Part shown: one piece after another, positions 55,714 through 64,000 of the stretch
Numbering within the stretch: the first letter of the stretch is position 1
Layout: every line of letters begins with the position of its first letter
NCBI RefSeq assembly: GCF_011058155.1
Contig: NZ_JAALFC010000005.1
Location: 1 to 64,000, forward strand
DNA: 64,000 nt
From: Litoribacterium kuwaitense
GTDB taxonomy: Bacteria > Bacillota > Bacilli > Bacillales > DSM-28697
Direction: 5' to 3'
Position numbers and translations under genes: made by a program
Notes under the pieces: generated by a model
What the model was told of the DNA's origin: nothing
Database searches by the model: none
What the model saw: only the letters and a program-made list of their open reading frames with translations

Positions 55714-56940
55714 ATGAAATCCGTTGGACTCGTTGTTGAATACAACCCTTTTCACAATGGACACCTCTACCATTTGCATGAAAGCAAACGAGCGAGCGGC
55801 GCTGAAGTCGTAGTCGCTGTCATGAGCGGAAGCTTTTTACAGCGAGGTGAACCTGCTTTACTTCCCCGTTGGGAGCGTACACAAATGGCACTTGCTGCTG
55901 GAGTTGATGTCGTCATCGAGCTCCCTTATACGTTTGCCGTCCAACGCGCTGACCTTTTTGCACTTGGGGCCATCTCCATCCTAGACAATATAGGCTGTGA
56001 TGCGATCTGTTTCGGAAGTGAGTCTGGCAACCTTGATTTGTTTAACAACGCGGTACAAACAATACAATTTAAGCGTGAAGAATACGATGCGCTTACTCGC
56101 CAAGCGGTCGCAGAGGGAATTTCCTATCCAGCCGCAACCCAAAGAGCTTTTCAAGAGCTCGTCTCAGGTGAACAGTTAGACCTTTCCAAGCCGAATAACA
56201 GCTTAGGCTTTCACTATGTCAATGCCCTTTACACCCTGAAGTCAACAATGAAACCTTTAACGATCGCGCGAAAGCATGCCGACTACCACGATACGGAAAT
56301 GGCAGGGTCCATAGCGAGTGCAACCGCGATTAGAGAAGCATTTTTTTCACAAGGCACATTGTCTGCAGACATCTTACAAGCGCTACCACCGTCAACAGCT
56401 ACAATTATGAACAACTACATAGAGACATACTCGAAGCTACATCATTGGGAAGATTATTTTCCAATGTTACAGCACCAGCTTAATACGGCAACAGCTGCAC
56501 GTTTACAAGAAGTATACGAAATGGAAGAAGGACTCGAACACCGTTTTCGTAAATACCGTTTTACTTCTGGCTCATTTCAAGCACTGCTGGAGGCTGTCAA
56601 AACGAAAAGGTACACGCGAACACGACTCCAGCGCGCATTGACACACCTTTTGACTGGCGCACTGAAAGAGTCGATGAAGCCGATTGCGCGCTCACCATTA
56701 GAACATTTGCCACAAGCCGCACGACTGCTTGGATTTTCAGAAATCGGGCAAAAGTTTTTACGCGAAGCGAACAAAAACGATGACTTTACCCTTCAAACCC
56801 GCTGGAAGGAAGCCCAATGCCACCACCAAGTGTTTTCCGAACAAGCAGCTATAGTACATGCGCTCTGTCTGCCAAGCCCTGAGCAAACCATTCGGATTCG
56901 GGAGGAAATTAATCGGATTCCGCTCATGAAAACACCGTAA
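55714..56940 (+). CDS. tmcAL: tRNA(Met) cytidine acetate ligase TmcAL
   Basis: Makes N4-acetylcytidine at the wobble base of elongator tRNA-Met using acetate and ATP. Nucleotidyltransferase motif VVEYNPFHNGHLYHLHESK and ATP-binding AVMSGSFLQRGEPALLPRWE. 408 residues. AAAGGAGG before ATG. Divergent from ylbN and convergent with ylbL (3-base gap). Confidence 0.95.
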   Translation: MKSVGLVVEYNPFHNGHLYHLHESKRASGAEVVVAVMSGSFLQRGEPALLPRWERTQMALAAGVDVVIELPYTFAVQRADLFALGAISILDNIGCDAICFGSESGNLDLFNNAVQTIQFKREEYDALTRQAVAEGISYPAATQRAFQELVSGEQLDLSKPNNSLGFHYVNALYTLKSTMKPLTIARKHADYHDTEMAGSIASATAIREAFFSQGTLSADILQALPPSTATIMNNYIETYSKLHHWEDYFPMLQHQLNTATAARLQEVYEMEEGLEHRFRKYRFTSGSFQALLEAVKTKRYTRTRLQRALTHLLTGALKESMKPIARSPLEHLPQAARLLGFSEIGQKFLREANKNDDFTLQTRWKEAQCHHQVFSEQAAIVHALCLPSPEQTIRIREEINRIPLMKTP

Positions 56941-56943
56941 ACG

Positions 56944-57984
56944 TTATGCCACAGGCTCTAAAGCTTCCAGGTAATGAATGGCATCTTCTAAAGTGTCCAC
57001 CGGAACGATTGTCATCGCGGTCTGAATATCTTTAGCGGTGGCATCGGCGTCCTTGAAATTATCTCCCGATCGCGGTGCAAAAAACACATCCGCCCCTGCA
57101 TTATCAGCCGCGACGACTTTTTGCTTAATCCCGCCAATGGCGCCAACACTTCCGGCAAAATCGATCGTTCCCGTGCCAGCAATCGAGCGTCCTCGTGTAA
57201 TATCCTGATCGACAAGCCGGCTGTATATTTCTAAAGAAAACATGAGGCCGGCTGAGGGCCCACCGATTTCCTCACTTTTAATCACGACCTCGGGATCACT
57301 TGTGACACTGTAGTTCATCGTTAAGCCGACACCAATCATTGGCTTTTCCACGTCATTAAGGACACCTTTCGTAATTGGCACTTCGACGTTCCTCTCTCGC
57401 CCATCGCGTTCGATCGTTAAGCGAATGCGATCACCTTCCCCAAGAGCGGTTACTGCGTTTGATAAATCAGTCTCATCATTGACGGGCTCGCCTTCGATGG
57501 CCTTGACATTATCCCCAATCGCTAAATGCTTTTCTGCAGGAGCGCCAGGTTTTATGTAGCTAATCAACGCATCTTCTAAAATTCGTTCGACAGGTTGGCC
57601 AGCAGCCGTAAAAGCTGCATAGGTCGCCTTTTCTTTAGAGTTTTCCATTAACAATAGCTGCCGCTGGTTATATTCTTCATCAGATTCCCCGTCCATCCGA
57701 AGTTCTTCGGCAGGATAGAGCTCCCAATAATCTTTAAAGCTCCCTAAGGCATATTCAACGAGATTGGTCTCATTGCGACTCATTGATATCGTTGTGAGCA
57801 TTAATTCTCCTTGCTTCACATCTTCATCCGCACCGACTTCAACCATTGGACTAATCGTGATGGCGTGACCTGGCATCGTTAAGTAGAATGGCAAACGGAT
57901 AAAATAAAGCAACGCCACAACAATAACGCCAAGAGTAATCCACAGCTTATGTTTTGATATACGGCGGTTGTCCGACCTTTCCAT
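56944..57984 (-). CDS. ylbL: YlbL family PDZ domain / Lon-like serine protease
   Basis: Membrane-anchored protease: one N-terminal segment (LWITLGVIVVALLYFIRLPF), a PDZ domain (about residues 120-210, AIGDNVKAIEGEPVNDETDL) and a Lon-type domain with catalytic Ser in GGPSAGLMFSLEIY and Lys in AIGGIKQKVVAAD. YlbL has been reported to degrade the SOS division inhibitor YneA in B. subtilis. ATG at 57984 follows GAGGAG; 346 residues. Confidence 0.93.
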   Translation of the reverse strand: MERSDNRRISKHKLWITLGVIVVALLYFIRLPFYLTMPGHAITISPMVEVGADEDVKQGELMLTTISMSRNETNLVEYALGSFKDYWELYPAEELRMDGESDEEYNQRQLLLMENSKEKATYAAFTAAGQPVERILEDALISYIKPGAPAEKHLAIGDNVKAIEGEPVNDETDLSNAVTALGEGDRIRLTIERDGRERNVEVPITKGVLNDVEKPMIGVGLTMNYSVTSDPEVVIKSEEIGGPSAGLMFSLEIYSRLVDQDITRGRSIAGTGTIDFAGSVGAIGGIKQKVVAADNAGADVFFAPRSGDNFKDADATAKDIQTAMTIVPVDTLEDAIHYLEALEPVA

Positions 57985-58083
57985 GGCACGTCTCCTCTCA
58001 GTAAAACAGATAAGTATAATGTGCGCCTTTCTCATATATATATGAGGGACAAGGAGTTCACCCTGTTTGCACGGAGGCGAAAG

Positions 58084-60311
<2,228 letters not shown>

Positions 60312-60409
60312 AAAACCAGACCTTTCTTTTCCGTTAAATGATACACGAATCACATAAAACCGACTTTAATCCTACCATATTTACACTATAGGCACCACTA
60401 AGGAGAAAT

Positions 60410-60439
60410 GTATATAAACCAGCAGATGCGGGTATGCTT
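60410..60439 (+). promoter_or_regulatory. Forespore-type promoter of csfG
   Basis: GTATA (60410-60414), 15 bases, GGGTATGCTT (60430-60439), partly matching sigma-F/sigma-G elements; the start would fall near 60446. Confidence 0.4.
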
Positions 60440-60445
60440 ACAGAT

Positions 60446-60601
60446 GAACAACATTATATGATGTTGTTGCCAACCGTAACGAAGGCTTACATTTCCCCAT
60501 AAGTTCTTCTACGGTTTCTCCTCTCCCTTATTCTTTTCTAAGAGAGGCCTTGCTTCTCTTTGGAAAAGAGCCCTGCACACAAATGTACAGGGCTTTTTTT
60601 T
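60446..60601 (+). ncRNA. csfG: CsfG-like sporulation small RNA
   Basis: No open reading frame covers the rsmD-ylbG gap here. The plus strand can form a 5' hairpin AACAACAT/ATGTTGTT, an AACCGTA/TACGGTT stem, a pyrimidine-rich stretch (about 60508-60538) and an intrinsic terminator (GCCCTG...CAGGGC, 60570-60593) with eight T. CsfG of B. subtilis is a forespore-expressed RNA in the ylbG-ylbH(rsmD) interval with conserved pyrimidine-rich motifs, so position and character agree. I rely on location and layout; the full sequence was not aligned. The stretch 60602-60855 shows nothing further. Confidence 0.65.
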
Positions 60602-60855
60602 AGCTTCAAAACAGCCTTATCTTGTCAAAAAAACAACGGTGAGAGCTCTGATTTTTAAATTATTTATTATCCACCTGAACCATTTGCCACGTAAAATTAA
60701 GCGAAGACACATGATAGCGCTTCAGACATTGTGCATACGTGAAACAAAAGGCTTAAAGAACAGCTTGGCAACAAGCTTATCCGAGATATCTTTTGTTTCT
60801 CACTAAATCATGGTACATTGAAAAGTAGATGTTGAAAAAGCAAGGAGAGGACCTT

Positions 60856-61254
60856 ATGAATTATAAAGTGATTCATCTAGGTGAAGGATACAATGATGTA
60901 TACGAATTACTAGAAGTCGCCCGTACGAACAGACAACGGCTCCGCCACTTCCTCACCTTAACAGCCACAACCCCTGAGGAAAGCAATCCTTATTACTCTT
61001 TGGCAATGATTTTAGCGCCAGCATCAGGCGCCCGTTTTCAACCTGTTTACATCTGTCGTGAAGGTATTCGTTCTCTGTCTTCCAAGCGATTTGCCGACTT
61101 TAAGCGCTTGGCTGAAGACCTCGGGCTTCCGACGATTGAGCTTGAAGTGAAAAAAAGTGATGCATTTTATGATTTAGCCCAATACGATGCCTACCTGCTC
61201 GGGGCTTTAAAAGTGAACCGAATGCTTGAAACAGATCAGCTTGCCTGGTCATAA
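60856..61254 (+). CDS. Conserved hypothetical protein (DUF7147-like)
   Basis: 132-residue soluble protein, start MNYKVIHLGEGYNDVYELLE, with NRQRLRHFLTLTATTPEE, PVYICREGIRSLSSKRFADF and a C terminus DAYLLGALKVNRMLETDQ. No enzyme motif seen. It resembles proteins I recall from other Bacillus at the same locus, possibly DUF7147, but I am not sure of the name. ATG at 60856 chosen because AAGGAG lies 8 bases upstream; the in-frame ATG at 60829 lacks one. It faces ylbG. Confidence 0.75.
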   Translation: MNYKVIHLGEGYNDVYELLEVARTNRQRLRHFLTLTATTPEESNPYYSLAMILAPASGARFQPVYICREGIRSLSSKRFADFKRLAEDLGLPTIELEVKKSDAFYDLAQYDAYLLGALKVNRMLETDQLAWS

Positions 61255-61259
61255 ACAGA

Positions 61260-61317
61260 CGAAAAGGCTCTTTTTATCCTCTATGCAAGACACATAGGGT
61301 AAAAAAGAGCCTTTTCG
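61260..61317. terminator. Bidirectional terminator between the 60856 gene and ylbG
   Basis: Long nearly perfect stem GAAAAGGCTCTTTTT ... AAAAAAGAGCCTTTTC with poly-T on both strands, serving convergent genes. Confidence 0.88.
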
Positions 61318-61319
61318 CA

Positions 61320-61619
61320 TTAAACTGACGTCGCTTGTATATCAAGCATAGGTTCCTTTTGATGCTGATCAAGCTCTGCTTTTGTCAACTTTGTAAAGTC
61401 AGAACGAACATCAGCTCGGTAGGAAGGCTCGATACTTTTGACAAATTGCAAGCGTGCTAACTTTTCCATCAGATTTTCTGCTTCGTCTTTGTTACAGTAA
61501 ATAATTGCGTACCTCAATTTTTTCGAAACGTACATGACGTGTCCGAATTTTTTTAGAAGCCTAATCTGCTTTAATGTGTGCATCCAAACTATGATACCTT
61601 GGCGTTCACTTAAATGCAT
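61320..61619 (-). CDS. ylbG: YlbG family DUF2129 protein
   Basis: 99 residues, DUF2129: IIVWMHTLKQIRLLKKFGHV and KKLRYAIIYCNKDEAENLME. Function unknown. ATG at 61619 with GAGGG 5 bases before it. Sits 15 bases after ylbF. Confidence 0.88.
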   Translation of the reverse strand: MHLSERQGIIVWMHTLKQIRLLKKFGHVMYVSKKLRYAIIYCNKDEAENLMEKLARLQFVKSIEPSYRADVRSDFTKLTKAELDQHQKEPMLDIQATSV

Positions 61620-61634
61620 ACCGTCCCTCATCGG

Positions 61635-62084
61635 TTACGACGTTTTGCAGCCGCAGCTGCCTCCGCTTCCACAACCGCCACTACATGAGCTGGCATTGTC
61701 AAAAAACGGGTTCCCAGTAGGTATTTTAATTTGTTCCGAAACAGCGCCACCGATGGCCTGCGCAATTTCAGTCAATAAAGACTGCAAATTATCCTCACAT
61801 TGTTTATATCGAGCTATGCTCGGATGTGTATCTAATTCACGCTTCAAGTCCCTCATTTGCTTCATCACTGTTTTATAGTCTGGATGATAGTGACCGAAAC
61901 GCTGAACTTCTTCATAACGCTCCTTTAAATCCTGAAATGACCGAATGAGCTTTTGGGCTTCAGGATCGTTGTCCATTTGAGTCTTCGCCTCCCGATAAGC
62001 GATGGCGCACTCGGATTGAATGAGGATATTGGTAAAACTGTCCACACGGTCAAGAACGCTGACAGCTTCCATAGTAGCTAACAT
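61635..62084 (-). CDS. ylbF: YlbF, subunit of the RNase Y specificity (Y) complex
   Basis: With YmcA and YaaT it forms an iron-sulfur-containing complex that directs RNase Y and affects competence, biofilm and sporulation. The YlbF/YmcA helix domain (SECAIAYREAKTQMDNDPEA) is followed by a cysteine-rich tail CSGGCGSGGSCGCK, likely cluster ligands. 149 residues, equal to B. subtilis. ATG at 62084 follows GGAGGTGG. Confidence 0.94.
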   Translation of the reverse strand: MLATMEAVSVLDRVDSFTNILIQSECAIAYREAKTQMDNDPEAQKLIRSFQDLKERYEEVQRFGHYHPDYKTVMKQMRDLKRELDTHPSIARYKQCEDNLQSLLTEIAQAIGGAVSEQIKIPTGNPFFDNASSCSGGCGSGGSCGCKTS

Positions 62085-62111
62085 CTTTCCACCTCCGCGA
62101 AACTTCATAAT

Positions 62112-62477
62112 TTAGGCGTGGGGAACCAACACAGTAAAAGACTCTTTCTCATTATAAGGGGTTATGTCTGTTGGAACAAGCGTCAGCTCTATATCATGAC
62201 GTCCCGGCGCTACATTCGTCAAAATAAAAGCGCCACTTTCAAACGTATCGACGAGGTCCCCGTCTACACTGACCATCACTTTGCCCGGGGATGTCCGCTT
62301 ATGCTCCGCATGCGTGCTTCGGTAAGCATGATTTTTAAGATATGTTTCAATATAGATGTGATTCCCTTCAATAAACCACGTCGCCGTAAATGAAGCTTGT
62401 ACATTTGACATAGGGATAAGTGTAAAGAGCAAAAGACTCGTGACCGCAACAAATACGTCAAAACATCGTCTCACCTT
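62112..62477 (-). CDS. Hypothetical secreted protein with beta-sandwich-like domain
   Basis: 121 residues with a signal peptide (VRRCFDVFVAVTSLLLFTLI, cleavage likely after VQA). The mature part alternates strand-like stretches (TATWFIEGNHIYIETYLKNH, KVMVSVDGDLVDTF, APGRHDIELTLVPT) resembling YtkA-type or other Ig-like domains. No cysteine pair in the mature part. The GTG at 62477 is the best start, with GGAGG 12 bases upstream. It lies between ylbE and ylbF, where B. subtilis has no gene. Function unknown. Confidence 0.6.
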   Translation of the reverse strand, partial: KVRRCFDVFVAVTSLLLFTLIPMSNVQASFTATWFIEGNHIYIETYLKNHAYRSTHAEHKRTSPGKVMVSVDGDLVDTFESGAFILTNVAPGRHDIELTLVPTDITPYNEKESFTVLVPHA

Positions 62478-62540
62478 TTCAAAGCACCTCCTCGTCCTAT
62501 TATCATATGTACATTTTGGATCAACCATGCGGTAGACATA

Positions 62541-62558
62541 AAAAAATGGCCTCTGCCA
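62541..62558 (-). terminator. Possible terminator after ylbE
   Basis: Short stem TGGC/GCCA followed by six to seven T on the minus strand. Only four pairs, so weak. Confidence 0.4.
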
Positions 62559-62570
62559 GACATATGTTGG

Positions 62571-62813
62571 CTATGACCCACGGTCTTGATCCTCTTGCAT
62601 GAGCATAAAGAGCATCGAGGCCATTCCGAGACGCTCATGGATTTGCTGAAGCTTATGCGGCCACGTCCGTTCAAAAAACTCATCCGCTGCTTTTTTAAAC
62701 GCCGGCCACTGATCAGGCGTGCGACGTAACGTGATATACCATTCTGGATGCGTATGCAAATAAAAAGACAAGTCTGGATGCTGCTGAAGCCACGTAGATA
62801 GCTCAGGGCGCAT
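62571..62813 (-). CDS. ylbE: YlbE-like protein
   Basis: 80 residues: WLQQHPDLSFYLHTHPEWYI and RRTPDQWPAFKKAADEFFER match the YlbE-like family of Bacillaceae. Function unknown. ATG begins 3 bases after ylbD stop. Confidence 0.88.
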   Translation of the reverse strand: MRPELSTWLQQHPDLSFYLHTHPEWYITLRRTPDQWPAFKKAADEFFERTWPHKLQQIHERLGMASMLFMLMQEDQDRGS

Positions 62814-62816
62814 TCG

Positions 62817-63191
62817 TTAATCTCGTCCATGCGTGCGCTCAAACGCACGATTGTTTTGCTGCCTAGGAAGAGCCTGACTTTGACTTCCTTGAAATTGTTT
62901 TAATACTTGTTGAATGTTCTCAATCGCCGTACTGACTGACGAAATTTTTTTCTGAATATCTTCAGCATCCATGTTCTTCAAAAAATCCATTGCCTGCTTC
63001 ATCACATCCTGCTGCTCTTTTTTCGTCGCTTTCGTATATTGCGCCCATTGTTCATCATCTTCGCCTAATAAATACCAGTCTTCGAATATATGCTGCCACG
63101 TTCTTTTGTTTCGTTTGACTTCTTCTCCTAAACCGGGGTGAGCTTTTACAAATGTTTTGAAAGCATGAAGCGTTTCTTCTTTTGAAGGCAA
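62817..63191 (-). CDS. ylbD: YlbD, putative spore coat protein
   Basis: 124 residues: FKTFVKAHPGLGEEVKRNKR, TWQHIFEDWYLLGEDDEQWA and a Gln-rich end. YlbD family, annotated as coat-related in B. subtilis (YlbD, 132 residues). TTG start with GAGGGG 7 bases upstream. Confidence 0.88.
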   Translation of the reverse strand: MPSKEETLHAFKTFVKAHPGLGEEVKRNKRTWQHIFEDWYLLGEDDEQWAQYTKATKKEQQDVMKQAMDFLKNMDAEDIQKKISSVSTAIENIQQVLKQFQGSQSQALPRQQNNRAFERTHGRD

Positions 63192-63292
63192 AGCAATCCC
63201 CTCTTTCTCCTAGGTTCTTGCTTTATCTTATCCGCCTATGCCTTGAAATGTGCATAAGATCGCTCATCTTTTTTCATTTGTTTTTTTACAAC

Positions 63293-63331
63293 AAAAAAGA
63301 CTGCCCACCCGTGCGACGAGTGAGACAGTCT
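63293..63331 (-). terminator. Terminator after the Gfo/Idh gene
   Basis: Stem AGACTG/CAGTCT with a partly paired interior, then six T on the minus strand. Confidence 0.8.
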
Positions 63332-63347
63332 TTCTTTGCGTAAATGC

Positions 63348-64000
63348 TTAATGTTTAATAGAGACCGGCTGCTTCTTCTGGAAAGATTCATATGCGGCCA
63401 GACCAACCTGCATCGCCTTTAAGCCATCAAGGCCAGTAATGCTTGGAGGACGGTTCATTTGAACGCTTTCAATAAAATCCTGGACGAGCCCGTTATCGTG
63501 GTCGTCACCCCAAAATTGTTCTTGTACTGCTTTCCCCTCATCACTAAAAAGCAACATATTTTGCTTGAAAGCATCGAGGCGGGTCACGCCTTTTGAGCCG
63601 ATCACATCCATCGTGACGTCTCCCCAAGTCGGGAACTGTTTGTTCCGTGACCAGCTCGGGTCGAGCGTTGCAATCGTTCCATTTTGAAATGAGAACGTTA
63701 ACAAGCCACAATCGTCTGCTGTCGTCGTGCCAAAGGACGAACCAACCTCTGCATACACTTCAGCAACCTCACTTTGTAAAAACCAACGCATTAAGTCAAC
63801 GACGTGCACCGTATGGTCTAATACCGCGCCGCCACCTGAAAGCGCAGGATCGATAAACCATCCACCAGGGTTTGTTCCCCGATTCGTTCCGTGGATCGCT
63901 CGAATATCACCAAGCCCTCCACTGTCAATTAACCCCTTTAACTGTTGGACAGGCGGGTTAAACCGAACAGGAAACGCGGTTTGTAAAATGACACCTGCTT
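63348..64000 (-). CDS. Gfo/Idh/MocA family oxidoreductase, C-terminal part
   Basis: Cut by the window edge: the open frame continues to 63998, upstream of the first internal ATG at 63809. The visible C-terminal domain has FPVRFNPPVQQLKGLIDSGG, GTNRGTNPGGWFIDPALSGG and GAVLDHTVHVVDLMRWFLQ, the substrate-binding half of sugar or inositol dehydrogenases. The NAD-binding Rossmann half lies outside. Substrate cannot be set; EKQPVSIKH-like end is typical. It has its own terminator and is not part of the ylb unit. Confidence 0.92.
   Translation of the reverse strand, partial: AGVILQTAFPVRFNPPVQQLKGLIDSGGLGDIRAIHGTNRGTNPGGWFIDPALSGGGAVLDHTVHVVDLMRWFLQSEVAEVYAEVGSSFGTTTADDCGLLTFSFQNGTIATLDPSWSRNKQFPTWGDVTMDVIGSKGVTRLDAFKQNMLLFSDEGKAVQEQFWGDDHDNGLVQDFIESVQMNRPPSITGLDGLKAMQVGLAAYESFQKKQPVSIKH

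Noticed and set aside
60312-60601. Structured region as a leader of rsmD on the minus strand
   Set aside because: The strong terminator and the poly-T run are oriented for the plus strand, and the rsmD start has its own nearby ribosome site, so a separate plus-strand RNA fits better.

Overview
The window is chromosomal core sequence from an endospore-forming member of the Bacillaceae. Gene order follows the Bacillus subtilis block from priA to ylbD almost gene for gene. Sporulation genes (spoIIGA, sigE, sigG, spoVD, spoVE, gerR, ylbJ, ylbD), pyr attenuators bound by PyrR, a T-box and bacillithiol synthesis (bshC) all fit that group. The species cannot be fixed from sequence reading alone. No rRNA, tRNA, CRISPR array, prophage or insertion sequence was seen. 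Nearly everything is on the minus strand, so transcription runs from high to low coordinates; only rqcH, tmcAL, ylbJ, a small conserved gene at 60856 and the csfG-type RNA are on the plus strand.

Layout by coordinate. 1-4.6 kb: priA (5' part only), coaBC, rpoZ, gmk, remA, yloC. 4.6-9.1 kb: Ca2+-type P-ATPase yloB and divergent rqcH. 9.2-21.1 kb: the complete UMP pathway operon pyrR-pyrP-pyrB-pyrC-carA-carB-pyrK-pyrD-pyrF-pyrE, with a sigma-A promoter and three PyrR attenuators. 21.1-25.7 kb: rluD, lspA and ileS, the last under a T-box. 25.7-29.7 kb: divIVA, ylmH, ylmG, sepF, ylmE, pgeF, ylmC. 30-32.5 kb: sigG, sigE, spoIIGA. 32.8-51.7 kb: the division and cell wall (dcw) cluster mraZ-rsmH-ftsL-pbpB-spoVD-murE-murF-mraY-murD-spoVE-murB-divIB-ylxW-ylxX-sbp-ftsA-ftsZ, without murG between spoVE and murB. 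51.9-64 kb: bshC, a DUF3397 gene, gerR, rpmF, ylbN, tmcAL, ylbL, ylbJ, coaD, rsmD, csfG, a small conserved gene, ylbG, ylbF, a secreted hypothetical protein, ylbE, ylbD and the 3' part of a Gfo/Idh/MocA oxidoreductase.

Several regulatory signals can be read directly: the pyr promoter and attenuators, the ileS promoter and T-box, a Spo0A-type spoIIG promoter with 22-bp spacing, a forespore promoter for sigG, a sigma-H promoter for ftsAZ, and a 10-bp-periodic MraZ operator. A palindromic GACAAAG/CTTTGTC element sits 3-12 nt upstream of the intrinsic terminator in four separate transcription units (rpoZ, pyrE, sigG, gerR). I do not recognise it as a described family and it is the most novel-looking item here.

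Six genes (priA twice, rqcH, carB, spoIIGA, mraY, pbpB) are each interrupted by what looks like a single missing base, although both flanking frames encode a normal protein. Because mraY, pbpB and priA are essential or nearly so, deletion errors in the sequence are the likeliest cause, and these genes are annotated as full-length CDS with the break position stated.
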